Assembly (NCBI GenBank): GCA_024036415.1
Contig: JAMWET010004999.1
Coordinates: forward strand, 165,001-229,000
From: Prochilodus magdalenae
Taxonomy: Eukaryota; Chordata; Actinopteri; Characiformes; Prochilodontidae
Reading direction: 5' to 3'
Length of the DNA stretch: 64,000 bases
The notes beneath the pieces were generated by a model. That model made no database searches and was not told where the DNA came from. It saw only the letters and a program-made list of their open reading frames with translations. Below, piece by piece: positions 21,901 to 33,915 of the stretch. Both the position numbers and the translations under genes were made by a program. Position 1 is the first letter of the stretch. The number at the start of each line of letters is the position of its first letter.

Positions 21901-24900
21901 CCACATAGCAAAGCATGATTAATCACTCCAGCCAACACTTTAGAGTTTAGTGGCAGTGTGCTTTACATTACTCCAGCCGATGCTCTCAGATGCCTCCATT
22001 TTACAATAATGACTCTTACAGATGACTAGGGCAGATCTACTACGGCAGAAAGTTGCCATCCTATGATAGTGTCATAGGTCACAGTCATCTACAGTACTAA
22101 ACATGAACATCCCCAGATAACTCTGCTTCCCCGAAATGAGAGAACTGTGTAAAAAATTCCCATCATTCACTCAGTGTAGCTGTACCATGAAACTGAAGCT
22201 TTCAATGTCCAGTTACTTACATACTTCTTATTATCTGCCCATGAATTTAAGGTATCACACTCTGGTACTAGATGAATCATCAAAAACGATTTACTCATTT
22301 GGATGTGGAGAACAAGGACAGCTGGGAAACGGACAGCGGACCAATCAGTGTGTGCCACTTCCTGTACACCTGCCACCAGGTAATCCTCTCATTAGGAAAC
22401 CTTGTAAATGCAAAGATATCAATTTTACATATACTAGAACAAGATTGGAATGTCTCTCAGTGTGGACACTAAGTGGACACAGTGCTGTGTCTGATCCACT
22501 CATACCCACCCCTATTAACATGAAGCTGCCAGGTCAGAATCACAGCAGTGCTGAGAATGAGATATACAGCACCTGCTCAGCGGTGGGAGCTAAGTAACAT
22601 GAGCGTGTTGGCGTGAACAGTATTTACTCTGAAAGCTCAGAATTAATAAATGCTGATATTTTTAATGCACAGAAGCAAATCATAACAAGTCCGTTGAGCA
22701 GATTGTCGCTGGTGGGAACCATTCCTTCGTCTTGTGCTCTCGGCAGGTAAGATGTGGTGCTATTGCTCAAACTGGTAACTGATGGAAGCTTGGATATTAA
22801 CTGGATGGTCTGTTTGGAATTCTGCTTCTAGGAATCTGATTCAGGGCACCCAGAATCAACCCAAGGGAGAGGGATTCTAACGTTAGGGGACCAAATGATC
22901 AACAGATGGATTTCTGAATGTGACTCAGATCAGTGGATGACAATTATGAAGTGAGTGTTTATATGAAACTGATTTGGAAAAAATCTCATCTCATACATGA
23001 CACACACACTGCAAACCGGTGGTTGGTGTAGCTCAGCGGATAACACCACTGCCCACCAGGGAGCCACCACCACACATGGGAGACTGGGGTTCGAATCCTG
23101 GTCTGGGTGACTATGCGGTGCTACACCAATAAGAGTCCTTGGGCAAGACTCCTAACACTGCACTGGCCTACCTGTGATATGATTAACCTTGTAGGTCGCT
23201 CTGGATAAGAGCGTCAGCTAAATGCCGTAAATGTAATGTAAATTCAAACTGTGATATTTTGCCAAGAGAAATGATCTTTGGTCTAATGTGTCTCATTGAT
23301 TGATAGTGATTTTGAGATTACTATAGGAATATTATAATATTATTTAACTCATTTCTAGATGGTTTTTGCTTGTTGTAAGTAAAGGTCTCTCACTATGTTG
23401 GAATACTTTATTATACTGGATTAAATTGAATTACGTGAAACAAATAAACAGTCTGTATATATGTGTGTGTGTGTGTGTAAGGCACTCATCATCAAAAAAA
23501 TTAGCTGCATGAATAAAAGGAATTCATCAACAGGAATGAAACTTGGTGGGTAGGTTTGAGACATGCGAATCATTTAATTTTCACATATGGCCACATATGT
23601 GATGTAAGCATGGACGGGCCTTATCACTGTACCTTACTGACCCAGCAGCCATAACTGTGGACATTCAGCGAGTAGTGATGTCCTCCATGAGTCGTCCTGT
23701 TAGTGCCAGCACCATTGACAGATGACTGCACGACACAGGACTACATGCACACAGACTGTGACGATGACTCCCCTTAACACCACGTCAACGTCGCCAAATA
23801 CTGCAATGGTGTCATTTCAGACTCTCATGTAGGGACTCGGAATGGCAGCGGGTCATCTTCAGTGACGAGTCCCGCTTTTGTCTTGGTGGAAACAACCAAC
23901 AGTTGTCACATGTCACACATCCAGGGGTCCTGGTGTCACTCCACCTGCACCACAGGAAGAAGCACCATTAGGAACCTCTACAACTCCATGCTGAGATGTC
24001 TGGCATGTTGGGTTAGCAAACATGGCAGCCCGACACCATACTGAGAGACACTACGTCTGTATGCGTAGCTCAGTAAATATTCCCCATATCAGTCTAAATT
24101 TACCATAATTTATTGTTCCTGGTAACCTTTATCTTCCTACCCAACAGCACTGCAACCCCACACTTCCTTCTGGGTGCAGTTATTCTTTTGATGATAAGTA
24201 TATACAGTATAATAAAAGAACAACTGTGAGCAGACAGAATAGCTTATTGTGATGTATTGCTGTGTACTGATTTGTTTTTCTTTGTTTTAACATTTTAGAG
24301 AAATTAAAACAGTCTTCTCATCCGCAGCATGTTTGAATGGGAGCTTCATTAAGAAAAGGTACTTCGGTCGTATTTAAACCAACACTGTTAAATGTCAAAA
24401 ACAGCTTAAGCTATTCACAGTCTGTAACATGCACTGATTTATGCCTTTCTGTTTGTATGTAGTTGCGATGGACATTATCAAACGTCCGCAAGCTTCTCCG
24501 GGTTGGATGTGGAATCAGTGAGAGCTGCTTTTGAGCGGTTAGCAAAGAAGGAGAAGGTGTTGTTGGAGGTACAGCAACTTCACAGAAACATCCCACATTC
24601 ATATACTGGCATGGTTCTTCAAAGCTAACTAAATGTACGTGGGGTGTACATGGTTACATTAAGAACTCAACCTGGGAATAACTACCAGGCATGTGGGGGG
24701 CAGTGCCTGGTCCCTCCCTGAAAAGGTGTTTTAGAGCCCTGGTTTTGGAGTGTGTGATAAAGTACCCTCCATTATACATGTTCAACCTGCTAAAATGGCA
24801 TTCAGCTCCTAGGCCTTGTTCTAATGGCCCGAATCAGATTTGTAATCCGAATTTTGGGAATTAAAGGCAATTCCTAACTGACTCAGTCTGGACACTCAAA

Positions 24901-27900
24901 CCACATTTTAAAGTGTCTTTTGCATTCCTCACAACATGACCAACAACAGCAATGTCATATCCAGACTGACTTAAGTGCTGGGATTTGATACGTAGTGGCT
25001 AATTACCACAGCAACTTATGCAAATAGGTCAGTGATGTAGACGGGAATAAAAGAGAACCACATAAGAGGATTACAACAGTTTTACACATATACAAAAGCA
25101 GTTCCATAAACAATAACTCATTAACTTATAAAGATCTCATTTTGTAACTCCATTAAAATACACTCATCATTGAAACAATAGCTGCACCCAGACGGAAGTG
25201 TGGGGATGCAGTGATATTAGGAAGGAAGATAAAGGTTACCAGGAACATTAAAAGAACATTTAGACTGATATGAGAACTTTTAGTGAGCTACACATACAGT
25301 AGTAGTGTCTCTCAGTATGGCATTGAGCCGCCATGCTTGCTAATACAACATGCCAGACGTCTCGGCATGGAGTTGTATAGGTTCCTAATGGTGTACTGCA
25401 ATATTCCATTCCATGAAGCTTGAATAACATGACAGTTTGGCATAACACCATTGCAGTCTTTGGCAACAGTGACGTGGTGTTAAGGGTAGTCATTGTAACC
25501 ATCTGTGTACATGTTACCAAGTATCATCACTGCTTGCTGAATGTCCACTATTGTGGTTGTTGGGTCAGTCAGGTACAGTGATAAGGTCTGTCCTTGCTTG
25601 TATCACATGTGTGGTCGAGTATGAAACTTGAATCATTGGCATGTCTCACAGTGTCAAACCTACCCACCAAGTTTCATTCCTGTCGGTTGATTCCTTCTGG
25701 GTGCTATTTGTGCAATCGTTGTTTTGGTGATGGGTGTAGATTCTATCAACATCATTGAAGAAAAAAGTCACTGTGGGAACAGAACAGGCATAGAAGTGAA
25801 ATGGTGTTAATATTGTGTGGTGCTGTTTCCTTCAGATAGAGAAGACTGTGGGGAAGGACCTGTTCCCCTCTCTGGGCTCCACCGCTGTTGGTGCTGAAGG
25901 TCTGAGAGTTTACCTCATCCTGCCTGAGCTCCTCAGAGCGCTGAACAAACCACCGAATGAGACAAAACTCACTAGTAAATTGGCCTCTGCCTTCTTAAAG
26001 CTGGACCCCCCTACGCTCCAGACTTTGGGTAAGCTCTATAATGACAGTAGTGACAGTTATTTAGTGAACAAGGAGTTAGATACTCTGTGTGGATTGACAC
26101 TTTGGTGCATTTTCAGAGAACCTCTGGTCTGAGCTCCCTGATGACTTCCTGAAACCCTTGGTCGAGCTATTTCGCAAACCCTGCTCAGACTACATATCAC
26201 AAATGTCACTTTTGCCACAAGCAAAAGCCTATGACAAATTTCTGAGGAAATCTGTGTCAGTCCTGCAGAAGCTGTACAAGGTGAATCATTGTTAATGTAA
26301 AACTTATTCCAGCTGTGTTGAACAAGGAACAAAATCCAGCTCCTTTCAGACATACCGTAGTTCTACACTGAACACAAAAACAAGCAGATTAGAAGATTAC
26401 ACCATATATATTGTGATGATGTGAGATCATACATGCTGTTTCATTTGACTTTAATTGGCTGTTTATTTTTTATTCTACAGGCATTCTGTAGAGGTCAAAG
26501 AGAAATGACACCCCAAGATTTTATCATCTATGAGATTAATGATCTGTATGACATGGTGAGAATTTTGCATATCTACATTTCTTGCTTCACTTTTTAGTTT
26601 TCTAATTCATCAGCAAAAGATAGCTGCACAAGATGAACGATGTGTTGTCACACTTCACATGTTCAGAAGGCCTGGTGTCACCTTCACCCCTACCATGAAA
26701 GAATATTCAAGCTGCATGGATGGTTTATCAAAGGACACCATTAGGAACCTCTACGTCCATGCCGAGGTGTTTGGCATGTTGCATTAGAAAAAATAGTGGC
26801 CTGACGCCATACTGAGAGACACTACTTCTGTAGGTGTAGCTCAGTAAATATGGACCATATCAATCTAAATTTATCATCATTTATTGTTCCTGGTAAACTT
26901 CCTTCCCAACAGCACTGGAATCCCACACGTCCTTCTTAGTGCAACTGCTCTTTTGATGATGAGTGTAATTTGAGCTCATTAGCTGTCCTACACATTCTGG
27001 GAAATTTCAATAACTGAACAGACACAAGAGCTCCAAATGAACTTAACATGCATTAAAAGTAAAGTAGGTTGTTGCACCTGTAACCTTACCATTTTGGAGA
27101 CACTTTTTTTTCATTTGGACAGCGACAATATGTTTTTCAGGTCTTTGCTGCTCCTGTTTTGCTTGTAAAGTGCTGAACCTGTCTATTATTCAGTGTCTCT
27201 CTATGTAGATAATAAGCCTGTCCATTATTTGGGTTTGCAATATTTCACACAACTAATGGCTGAATGTGTTTTTTTCTAACCACAGTTGGAAGCTGTTTGT
27301 CACGACTTATATGATTTCAACTTTTTTGGAGATGTTTTAACTATGTTCAAAGACAAAGAGTATCTAGAGGTGGGTATCCTATATATTAAAAGGCAACTTT
27401 GATATGAATATTTTAGATCACAGTACTGAGCACTGTAGCCTTCATTTGCAGCACACCCTGCACCTTCTCAACTCCAGCCCTTGCATCTTTAACCTGGAGG
27501 CCAAATGCAACCTTCTGAAATTTCGAAAAGTTAGCGTATGTATCTGTCCTTGTGCATTCACCATCTTGCCTGACATTACCCTGCTTTTTTCTTATTATTG
27601 TTTTCCTGGAAAACCAATGCAATGCAATGTACTTGTAGGTGCGCTTCAGACTGGTGTTGAGACGTACAGCGCTCCTGGAGGATTGTTTCGCTCAGTTGAG
27701 AGCTGCTGATGAAAGCGCTCTGAAAGGTCGGCTGCAGGTATGGCCAGCTTATTCAAATATACTTAACTGAAGGCTAACATTTCATTTACTGTGTATTTTC
27801 ACATCACTTAAAAGTACTGTTCAACTGATTAAACGTCTTATAGAACTCATTCTATGTAGTTTTATTTAATCCATTCTGTTTTATGTGGCTCTTTTTTAGC

Positions 27901-28541
27901 CTTTCTGGTAAGTTTTCACATTTAAACTATTACACATGCAGTCAGGTAACTAAATATTTGGACACTGGAGTTCAAACAGAATGCATGTGAGCCCAAAGCA
28001 CAGGTTTTCAGTCGTAATTTAAGGTTACATGAAACTGTGTTTGAATTGCAACCATTTTCATATCAGAGAACTGAAACAGACAAAATCATACTGTGATGTT
28101 TTAGCAAAGAAGGAGACACTGAAGCTTCTGGAGTTTCTATTGCCCTTTATTAATGAGTGCTTCTTATTGAACATGGCAACAGAATGGCCGGGGTAGCAGG
28201 CACAAACCCTGACCACTACCCCACTAAACAGCGACCCATCATAGAAAGGCCCTTACAACATAAACTTACGGTAAACATAAACATAAAATATCTTATTGAA
28301 TGTCCAACTATCCCCTGGCAACTTTACACATGGTCACGCTGGCTGGCCTCATGCTGGACAGTAGTGGGACCCTGTTCTCTCACCACGCCCTCATTTTTTC
28401 AAAGAGCCATCCTGGCAAGCCAACATTGCAGCCTGAGTAGAGGCTGAGTAGAGTCTCTGGGGCACGCATGGCCTCACTGAAAAACCACACTGTAAACACA
28501 CATACCATACATATACATTCAGTCTGCTTGAGCCCCAAAGT

Positions 28542-28575
<34 letters not shown>

Positions 28576-28619
28576 TTATATATATAATATATATATATAT
28601 TGTATATGTTATATATGTA

Positions 28620-28688
<69 letters not shown>

Positions 28689-31600
28689 ATATATGTTTAT
28701 AGTCATATATGTTTCAGGGTTCATCCATTTGTCAACAGTTACATATCAATAAAAATGGCAATGGCAGCCTTACATGCTTCTAAGCTGCTTCTTTCGTTTT
28801 TCACATTCTTCTCCTTCCTTTTTGACTCTTTCTCTGATGTTTGTTAAAATTTTTGAAGAGTCAAATTTCAAGTGCACATCCTATATGTGAAATGAACATT
28901 ATCTGCCCAATTGAAACTGAAATAAAGAGGGAATTAATTACACATGGCCATGCATGCATGTTGTTGCAGGCAGATGTTTGTCAGTAATCTTGAAGTTTTG
29001 ATTTTGTAATTGCAGTAGCATACTGTATAATGCACATATTTTATGGTCAATGTGCAGGTGGTGTACTCGGAGAAGCATGAAAACACAGACGTTAACAGGA
29101 AAGACTTCTTCCACCATGCATTTTGCACATTGATGACATCAGAATCCAGCATGTTCATGTACAATGACACAAAAACACTGATCTGGTTTCCTGCAGAGGT
29201 AAGAAAACAAAGAAAGACTGATACACTTTGAAGGGTGCAAACAGCATTATGGACTGATATTGAGATCTGTGGTCACCTCTGACCTGTACCTCTCTTCCCA
29301 GCAGCCTGGTTTGGAGGAGGACAACTACTTTGTGTTTGGATGTTTGTGCGGTCTGGCCTTCTACAACAACGGTGTAGTAAACCTCCCCTTTCCTTTAGCT
29401 CTGTTCAAGAAGCTTTTAGACATCCAGCCGTCTCTGGAAGATCTGACTGAGCTTAGTCCTGTTGTTGGGAGGTAAGAACTTTGAAATCAAAGTAATGTAG
29501 ACCCTCATCATTGTTCTCTCTGGATTTCTTTTGTACAAGCAGAACATTCAGGTTCACGTGTCTCTAATACCTTTTACATGTTCGATATTTAGGTGCTTAC
29601 AGTACATATTGGACTACAGTGATGAAGATCTTGATTGCATGGACATGAGTTTCACAGTAAGTGTTTGGTGTTGTGTAAGCTGAGAGAAGTTCCCTATTAT
29701 ACCAGGTTTGTGTTATAATATTTTCTTTTTTAACACATTTAGATCATGTGGGACAACAAGGAGGTCGAATTGGATCCAAATGAGCCTGGGAAAGTCGTCA
29801 CAAGCTCAAACAAGTTAGTGAAATATTCTGAGAACTTAACTAAAAGTACCTTTAGTATTTCCGTGTTTAGGTTAGTTGTGAGTTAACACTAACTTTAACA
29901 ATGCTGACTGTCATCTGTGCTTCAGAAAGGAGTTTGTGGATGCCTACATCGATTACATCATGAACAAGTCAGTGAAATGGGTGTTCGAGGAGTTCAAGAA
30001 GGGCTTCTACAAAGTGTGTGACCGAAAAGTGGTGGAGTTCTTTCAGCCCGAGGAGCTGAGAGGAGTGATGGTGGGCTCAGAGGAATACGACTGGAGTACA
30101 CTAAAAAAGGTGCGGTATCCCATAGTGTGAAAGTCCTGCATTATGGCAAAGAGAAGACATTGAAGAGGTAGCTCAACATTTGTAAATGTCTGCACCCCTA
30201 AGTACATAACCATGGGATTCACCCAAAATCTCACAGCATAACTGTGCTTCAGAGAACAGCCTTTAATTATTTCATTTCCAATCAAAACTGATTCCAACAA
30301 ATCCCAAAACTAGAGAAGAAGCTGCTGACATTTTCAAGCAATTGCCCATCCTCAGGGGCAGGAGGTAGTCCATAGTGGGCCTGTAACATATATGAGTAAA
30401 AACTAAGAGATCCATCACATTCAAACTACAAACATTAAATAAACATCAATAGAAACCCACAAATAAAAACATATGCAGATGTAACTTAGGCTACACCAAA
30501 TTAAACGTCATCAGTCTGAGACAACACAGCTACAGGCGCCTGATGTGGCAAAGCTGGTGAGGTACTCTAAACAAATATGTGATGTCTCAAGAACAGTTCA
30601 AACGTCAAAGTTAGCTACCCTTTAGCCAGATGTATAGTAAGAAAGCAGCGGAGGAATTGGTGCTGCCAGCTGTCATAGTATATGTCATAGTGATATGTGC
30701 AGTGATCATTTTCTTGTGGGCCGTTTCGTTTTCTAGTTTTAAAAAGGTTGGTCGTGAGGTTGAAATAGTTAATTATAGCTAATACAGAAATAGTAGAGAA
30801 GCCTCGGTTTAGAAGACGAATGAATAAAAATGCAACTAGCTTTTAACTCGGAACTTTAAAGGTGTGGAAAAATATCCTGGTAGTTTTCTATGAGAAACTG
30901 TAACAAGCCTCCACAAAGAATGCAAGCTGTCACTTTGCACTGCTAAATTATTTATATTACTGCGTACTTGCACTGTCTATATGGCTGACAGCAGCCATCC
31001 TCTCAATTGCACTGTCTATATGGCTGACATCAGTCATCTTCTTAATTTGCACAGCAAATGGTGTACCACTACCTCCAATACACAGACACTAAGGACTCTA
31101 TTTTTATACTTTCATACTTTATATTACTTTATATCTTTGTCTCTATCTGTATAACTAATTATCTTGTTCTTCTCTTATTACTTCTGTGTACTTTGTATAT
31201 CTACTACTGGATGCCTTGAATTTCCCTCTGGGATCAATAAAGTATCTATCTATCTCTATCTACTTTCAGACACAGTAAATACCAAATTTGAATATTCTTA
31301 ATTGTGAAATGTTCTATTTTTATCCTTATTATTTCATAATATACATGAAACACACTGAGATTACAGTTCATGTTCATTTCTGTTAAAAACACCTGTATGG
31401 CTTGTAAAATATATAAATGGTAATCCATGGTCTTCTAGTTTGGACTGGCTGTTGCACAGGACTGTGTAACTAACCTACTGATGCATACATTTAACCCCTT
31501 TATGCCCAAAGAGAGTAAACTGGGTGCTGTAGTCAAACCATTTGACCAGAATTGCATTTTTGACTTTGCGCTCAGTGAAACTGAAATTAAATTAAATTCA

Positions 31601-32549
31601 GCTTATGGATATGAACTGATAAATAATATAGAATCCTCTGAAGTGCATCCAGTCTGAGACGTGATGGATTCATTTACAACTTTTAGCTAATGGTCTTATT
31701 AAGAGCGCTGTACAAGGTTAACTGCATTACAGATAAGCCAATGTAGTGTTAGGAGTCTTTCCCAAGTACTTAGCACAGCATAGCCACCCAGACCGGGAAT
31801 TGAATCCCCTGTCTCTCACCTGGGGTGATAACTCACTGGCATGTAGTGGTGTTATACATTTGCACTATGATAACCAGAGCTGGCCTTTATTAGGGTGTCA
31901 ATGAAACCTGTGTGTTATAGATATGAATTTCACATTGCTGTTTATAAAAGAGAGAAAACCAGATAAATAAATGTATATCTGTATTTCTTCATGTTCAACA
32001 GAACGCAAGTTATGATGGAGTTTTCCATTCAAAACACCCAATTATTGTCTCGTTCTGGGAAGTGTTTGACGGATGGTCGGACAAGGAGAAGAAAGCCTTC
32101 CTCTGTAAGTCCTTTCTCTCATTCTTCAGGCAGGGATTAGTATTTCACTCCTCGTCTCTATCTGTAGATCCTCCTGAGTGACCAATTCCCCGTTTATTGG
32201 TGATAAAAAAAAAAAAAAAGAATTTTAAATACTGCGAGGAGACAGGTCATATTCTCTGATCTCGACATGTATCCAAACATACATAAGCATCAGAACATCT
32301 ATACCTATAAAAGCACTGGGGTCTTGTTGTTTTGCAGTGTTTGTGACTGGGTTCGATCGAGTGCCTTATCTGGGCATGGACCAAGTGAAGATCAAGGTGA
32401 GCCCCTTGTTTAAGTCCACCGAAGAGTACCTGCCTGAGGCCCATACCTGCTATTCCCTCCTGCAGCTGCCCATGTACCAAACCAAGGAAACACTAAGAGC
32501 TAAACTCACTGAGGCCCTGCACCACAAGAGGGGCTTCTGGGAGGAGTAA
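15980..32549 (+). CDS. Gene B: small HERC-type E3 ubiquitin ligase, complete, 992 aa
   Basis: Exons: 15980-16196, 16278-16389, 19171-19247, 19652-19873, 20701-20792, 20915-21045, 22252-22379, 22673-22746, 22832-22950, 24299-24358, 24463-24568, 25836-26028, 26117-26280, 26481-26555, 27286-27369, 27452-27535, 27639-27737, 29058-29198, 29305-29471, 29593-29656, 29743-29813, 29926-30109, 32002-32104, 32338-32549. They sum to 2979 nt in one open frame. The start MFCYWGDE resembles the MLCWG start of HERC3/HERC4. An in-frame ATG at 15821 lies upstream of the ISRE and is rejected as the start. Residues 1-105 are a degenerate RCC1 region without GQLG. Good blades follow at about 136-326 ([53 protein letters not shown]). 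A helical linker covers about 352-646 and the HECT domain about 650-992, with catalytic Cys960 in AHTCYS. DxGG is replaced by DVNR (690-693). Expected to be a cytosolic HECT ligase. Small-HERC identity is sure; HERC5/6-like function is inferred from promoter and position. Confidence 0.92.
16398..16460 (+). repeat. (ACA)n / (AAT)n microsatellite
   Basis: A run of ACA triplets changes into AAT triplets just after the second exon of gene B. Simple repeat, likely variable in length. Confidence 0.9.
16802..18617. mobile_element. hAT-superfamily DNA transposon, ~1.8 kb, in gene B intron 2
   Basis: The ends are inverted: CAGAGATGGCCAC at the left and the complement of CAGAGATGGGCAC at the right. 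The flanking 8-mers CATCTAAA and CATCTTAA differ by one base, fitting the 8-bp target duplication of hAT elements. Subterminal regions are rich in AAGTC/GAGTC strings. The interior has a GC-rich, CAG-rich block (about 17740-18520) unlike its surroundings. I find no intact transposase, so it appears non-autonomous. Confidence 0.7.
19911..19938 (+). repeat. (TA)n microsatellite
   Basis: A short TA run follows the donor site of the fourth exon of gene B. Confidence 0.85.
20005..20560 (+). repeat. Dispersed repeat (CAGCACTGCTGTGTCTGATC family)
   Basis: This sequence recurs in the window: a longer copy at 39800-40065, and matching fragments in both gene A (2845-2965) and gene B (22455-22600) at the same intron position. 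The A/B pair shows that one insertion predates their duplication. I do not recognise the transposon class. Confidence 0.6.
21495..21665 (+). repeat. Teleost dispersed repeat fragment
   Basis: Contains the string ACCCATCTGTGCAGTGAAA and, later, GAGCAGTGGGCAGCC, a widespread fish repeat. The continuation of the same family (GGGGAGCAGTTAGGGGTTAG, then GCTCAAGGGCAC) is the piece at 897-1049. It lies in the gene B intron before the exon at 22252. Confidence 0.5.
23022..23245 (+). mobile_element. tRNA-headed SINE with L2-type tail
   Basis: The head GGTGTAGCTCAGCGGATAAC and box B GGGTTCGAATCC are tRNA-derived. The body contains CACCAATAAGAGTCCTTGGG, and the tail GGTCGCTCTGGATAAGAGCG then CAGCTAAATGCC is the L2-type 3' end used by V-SINE/HAmo-like families. 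It is the best copy in the window. Gene A lacks it at this intron, so it inserted after the A/B split. Confidence 0.78.
23483..24198 (+). mobile_element. Tc1/mariner element with transposase remnant
   Basis: Inverted ends: CACTCATCATCAAAAAAATT at the left and the complement of ACTTATCATCAAAAGAATAA at the right, followed by TA. Near 23850 the + strand encodes a [13 protein letters not shown] string, the SDES segment around a catalytic Asp of Tc1 transposases. Stops and an internal deletion make it inactive. Gene A lacks it at this intron. Confidence 0.75.
25161..25736 (-). mobile_element. Tc1/mariner element, internally deleted, TA flanked
   Basis: The element starts CACTCATCATTGAAACAATA and ends with the complement of CACCCATCACCAAAACAACG. 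Both sides carry TA (25159-25160 and 25737-25738), the target duplication of this superfamily. The body matches the copy at 23483 in reverse. It is 576 bp with no coding capacity. Confidence 0.78.
26640..26965 (+). mobile_element. Tc1/mariner right-half remnant
   Basis: Shares the segment from GGCCTGGTGTCAC to the right terminal GCTCTTTTGATGATGAGTG followed by TA. The left half is lost. It lies in the gene B intron before the exon at 27286. Confidence 0.6.
28543..28684 (+). repeat. Long (TA)n-rich microsatellite
   Basis: Nearly pure alternating TA with a few interruptions over about 140 bp, in the gene B intron between the exons at 27639 and 29058. Prone to cruciform or slippage; open frames across it on either strand are artefacts. 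Confidence 0.95.
30960..31256 (+). mobile_element. LINE 3' end (Rex1/Babar-like tail)
   Basis: Ends GGGATCAATAAAGTATCTAT followed by short ATCT repeats, the usual tail of a common fish non-LTR retrotransposon. A reverse-oriented tail (TTTATTGATCCCAAAG) terminates the GATA array at 34617 in gene C. Strongly 5' truncated, with no reverse transcriptase. Family name is from memory of the tail only. Confidence 0.45.
31683..31885 (-). mobile_element. Degraded tRNA-headed SINE, antisense
   Basis: Same family as 7533-7735 and 23022-23245 (tail-like AGAGCGCTGTACAAGGTTAA, middle GTGTTAGGAGTC), but with many substitutions. Lies in the gene B intron before the exon at 32002. Confidence 0.5.
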
Positions 32550-32847
32550 ACGGACTCTACAAGCATCGTAGAAAACACTATACACCAAGGAATTTGTTAT
32601 TGTTGTATGCACATGTTTATGGACTTTGCCTTTATTCTCACTTTTGTGACTTTTTATGATTATATAACTGCCTAATAAGATATTATGTGTCTCTGACCAG
32701 CTACAGATGCGGTTAATAACCTTTGTCATGTTTTTACTTGTAGTGTACATTTAACCATGAAGCTATTTAGGAAGCGTGAGAAAGTTTTGTACCCTGTTGC
32801 GATCCATGATGTGAGTTCATGTATGTTCATATTGTTCACAGCAGACT

Positions 32848-32853
32848 AATAAA
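32848..32853 (+). promoter_or_regulatory. Polyadenylation signal AATAAA, gene B
   Basis: Consensus hexamer about 300 bp after the TAA stop, a spacing like that of gene A. The remaining stretch 32550-33300 holds no gene or repeat that I can identify. Confidence 0.55.
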
Positions 32854-33307
32854 GAAGTATTAGAACGTTAGATCATTATTCATAAAGCCAGAACACACTG
32901 ACTGGACAAGCATACACATACTGTGCTGCACTGTTAAAACACAATTGTCCAGTTAGTGCACTCTGGCCCTTAAAGGGGAATTCCATCAATTTAAAATCAG
33001 CTGCATAATTGTATGATTGGATTGTATGATTATAGGATCATAATTCAGATGTAAGTCATTCAGTTATGGTTTTACAAAATATGTTTATATGCTTCTGTAC
33101 ACTGAGCCTTTGGAAACAACAGGATGTTGCAGTACCTACAGTCACAAAACACTTTTTTAGAAATCCTGACACTAACTGTCCACATCTCTGTACATTCAGA
33201 GACTTGGTGTTAATAAACCTGGTGTTAATGAACTGTTTGTGTTTGGTTGATGGGGCACTCTGAACCTGACAGGAACCTGGCACTGACATGGTGGTTTAAC
33301 AATGTTT

Positions 33308-33690
33308 AACAATAACCTGTGGCCTCTATATTGTAATTTGTAGCCTCTATATAGTAATATGTGGCCTCAATAGAGTAACCTGTGGCCTCTATATAGTAAC
33401 GTGTTTCCTCAATACAGTACACTTCGGCCTTTATATAGTAATTTGTGGCCTGAATAAAGTGTCCTGTGGTCTCTATATAGTAATCTGTGGCTTCAATACA
33501 GTAACCTGTAGCCTCAATATAGCAATCTGTGGCCTCTTTATAGTAACCTGTTTCCTCAATACAGTACACTTTGGCCTCTATATAGTAAGTTGTGGCCTCA
33601 ATACAGTAACCTGTGGCCTCGATACAGTAACCTGTGGAATCCATATACTAATTTGTGGCCCCTATATAGTCATTTATATATAGTCATATA
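33308..33690 (+). repeat. 21-bp minisatellite between genes B and C
   Basis: The unit is approximately AGTAACCTGTGGCCTCAATA plus C, with variants such as CTATATAGTAATTTG, in about 18 copies. On the minus strand it yields a spurious repetitive heptad-like reading frame. It ends about 225 bp before the first ISRE-like site of gene C. Confidence 0.9.
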
Positions 33691-33915
33691 TGTGGCATCA
33701 GCCTATTATCAGCCTAAATTGTGGCCCCAGTGTAGAAGCCTCGATATGCTCATTTTGTCGAATTGCTACTCGGAATGCCAATCTCCCTGTACTATATGCT
33801 GTTAGGTGTAATAAGCATATGAACAACAAAACAACTTTCAGTCACATGTCATGATTTTACTGTGAAACCGTGTTGGGGTTGTTTTGGTTTTGTCCTCTGG
33901 ACCTGGTGTTGGAGT

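Noticed and set aside
23022..23120. tRNA gene on the plus strand
   Set aside because: Boxes A and B are present, but the segment has no proper acceptor or anticodon stems and continues into a SINE body and L2-type tail.
33306..33644. 112-residue minus-strand frame with repeating YCIEATGYYIEAT-like heptads
   Set aside because: The 21-bp minisatellite unit is a multiple of three, so the frame stays open by chance. There is no promoter or splice context.
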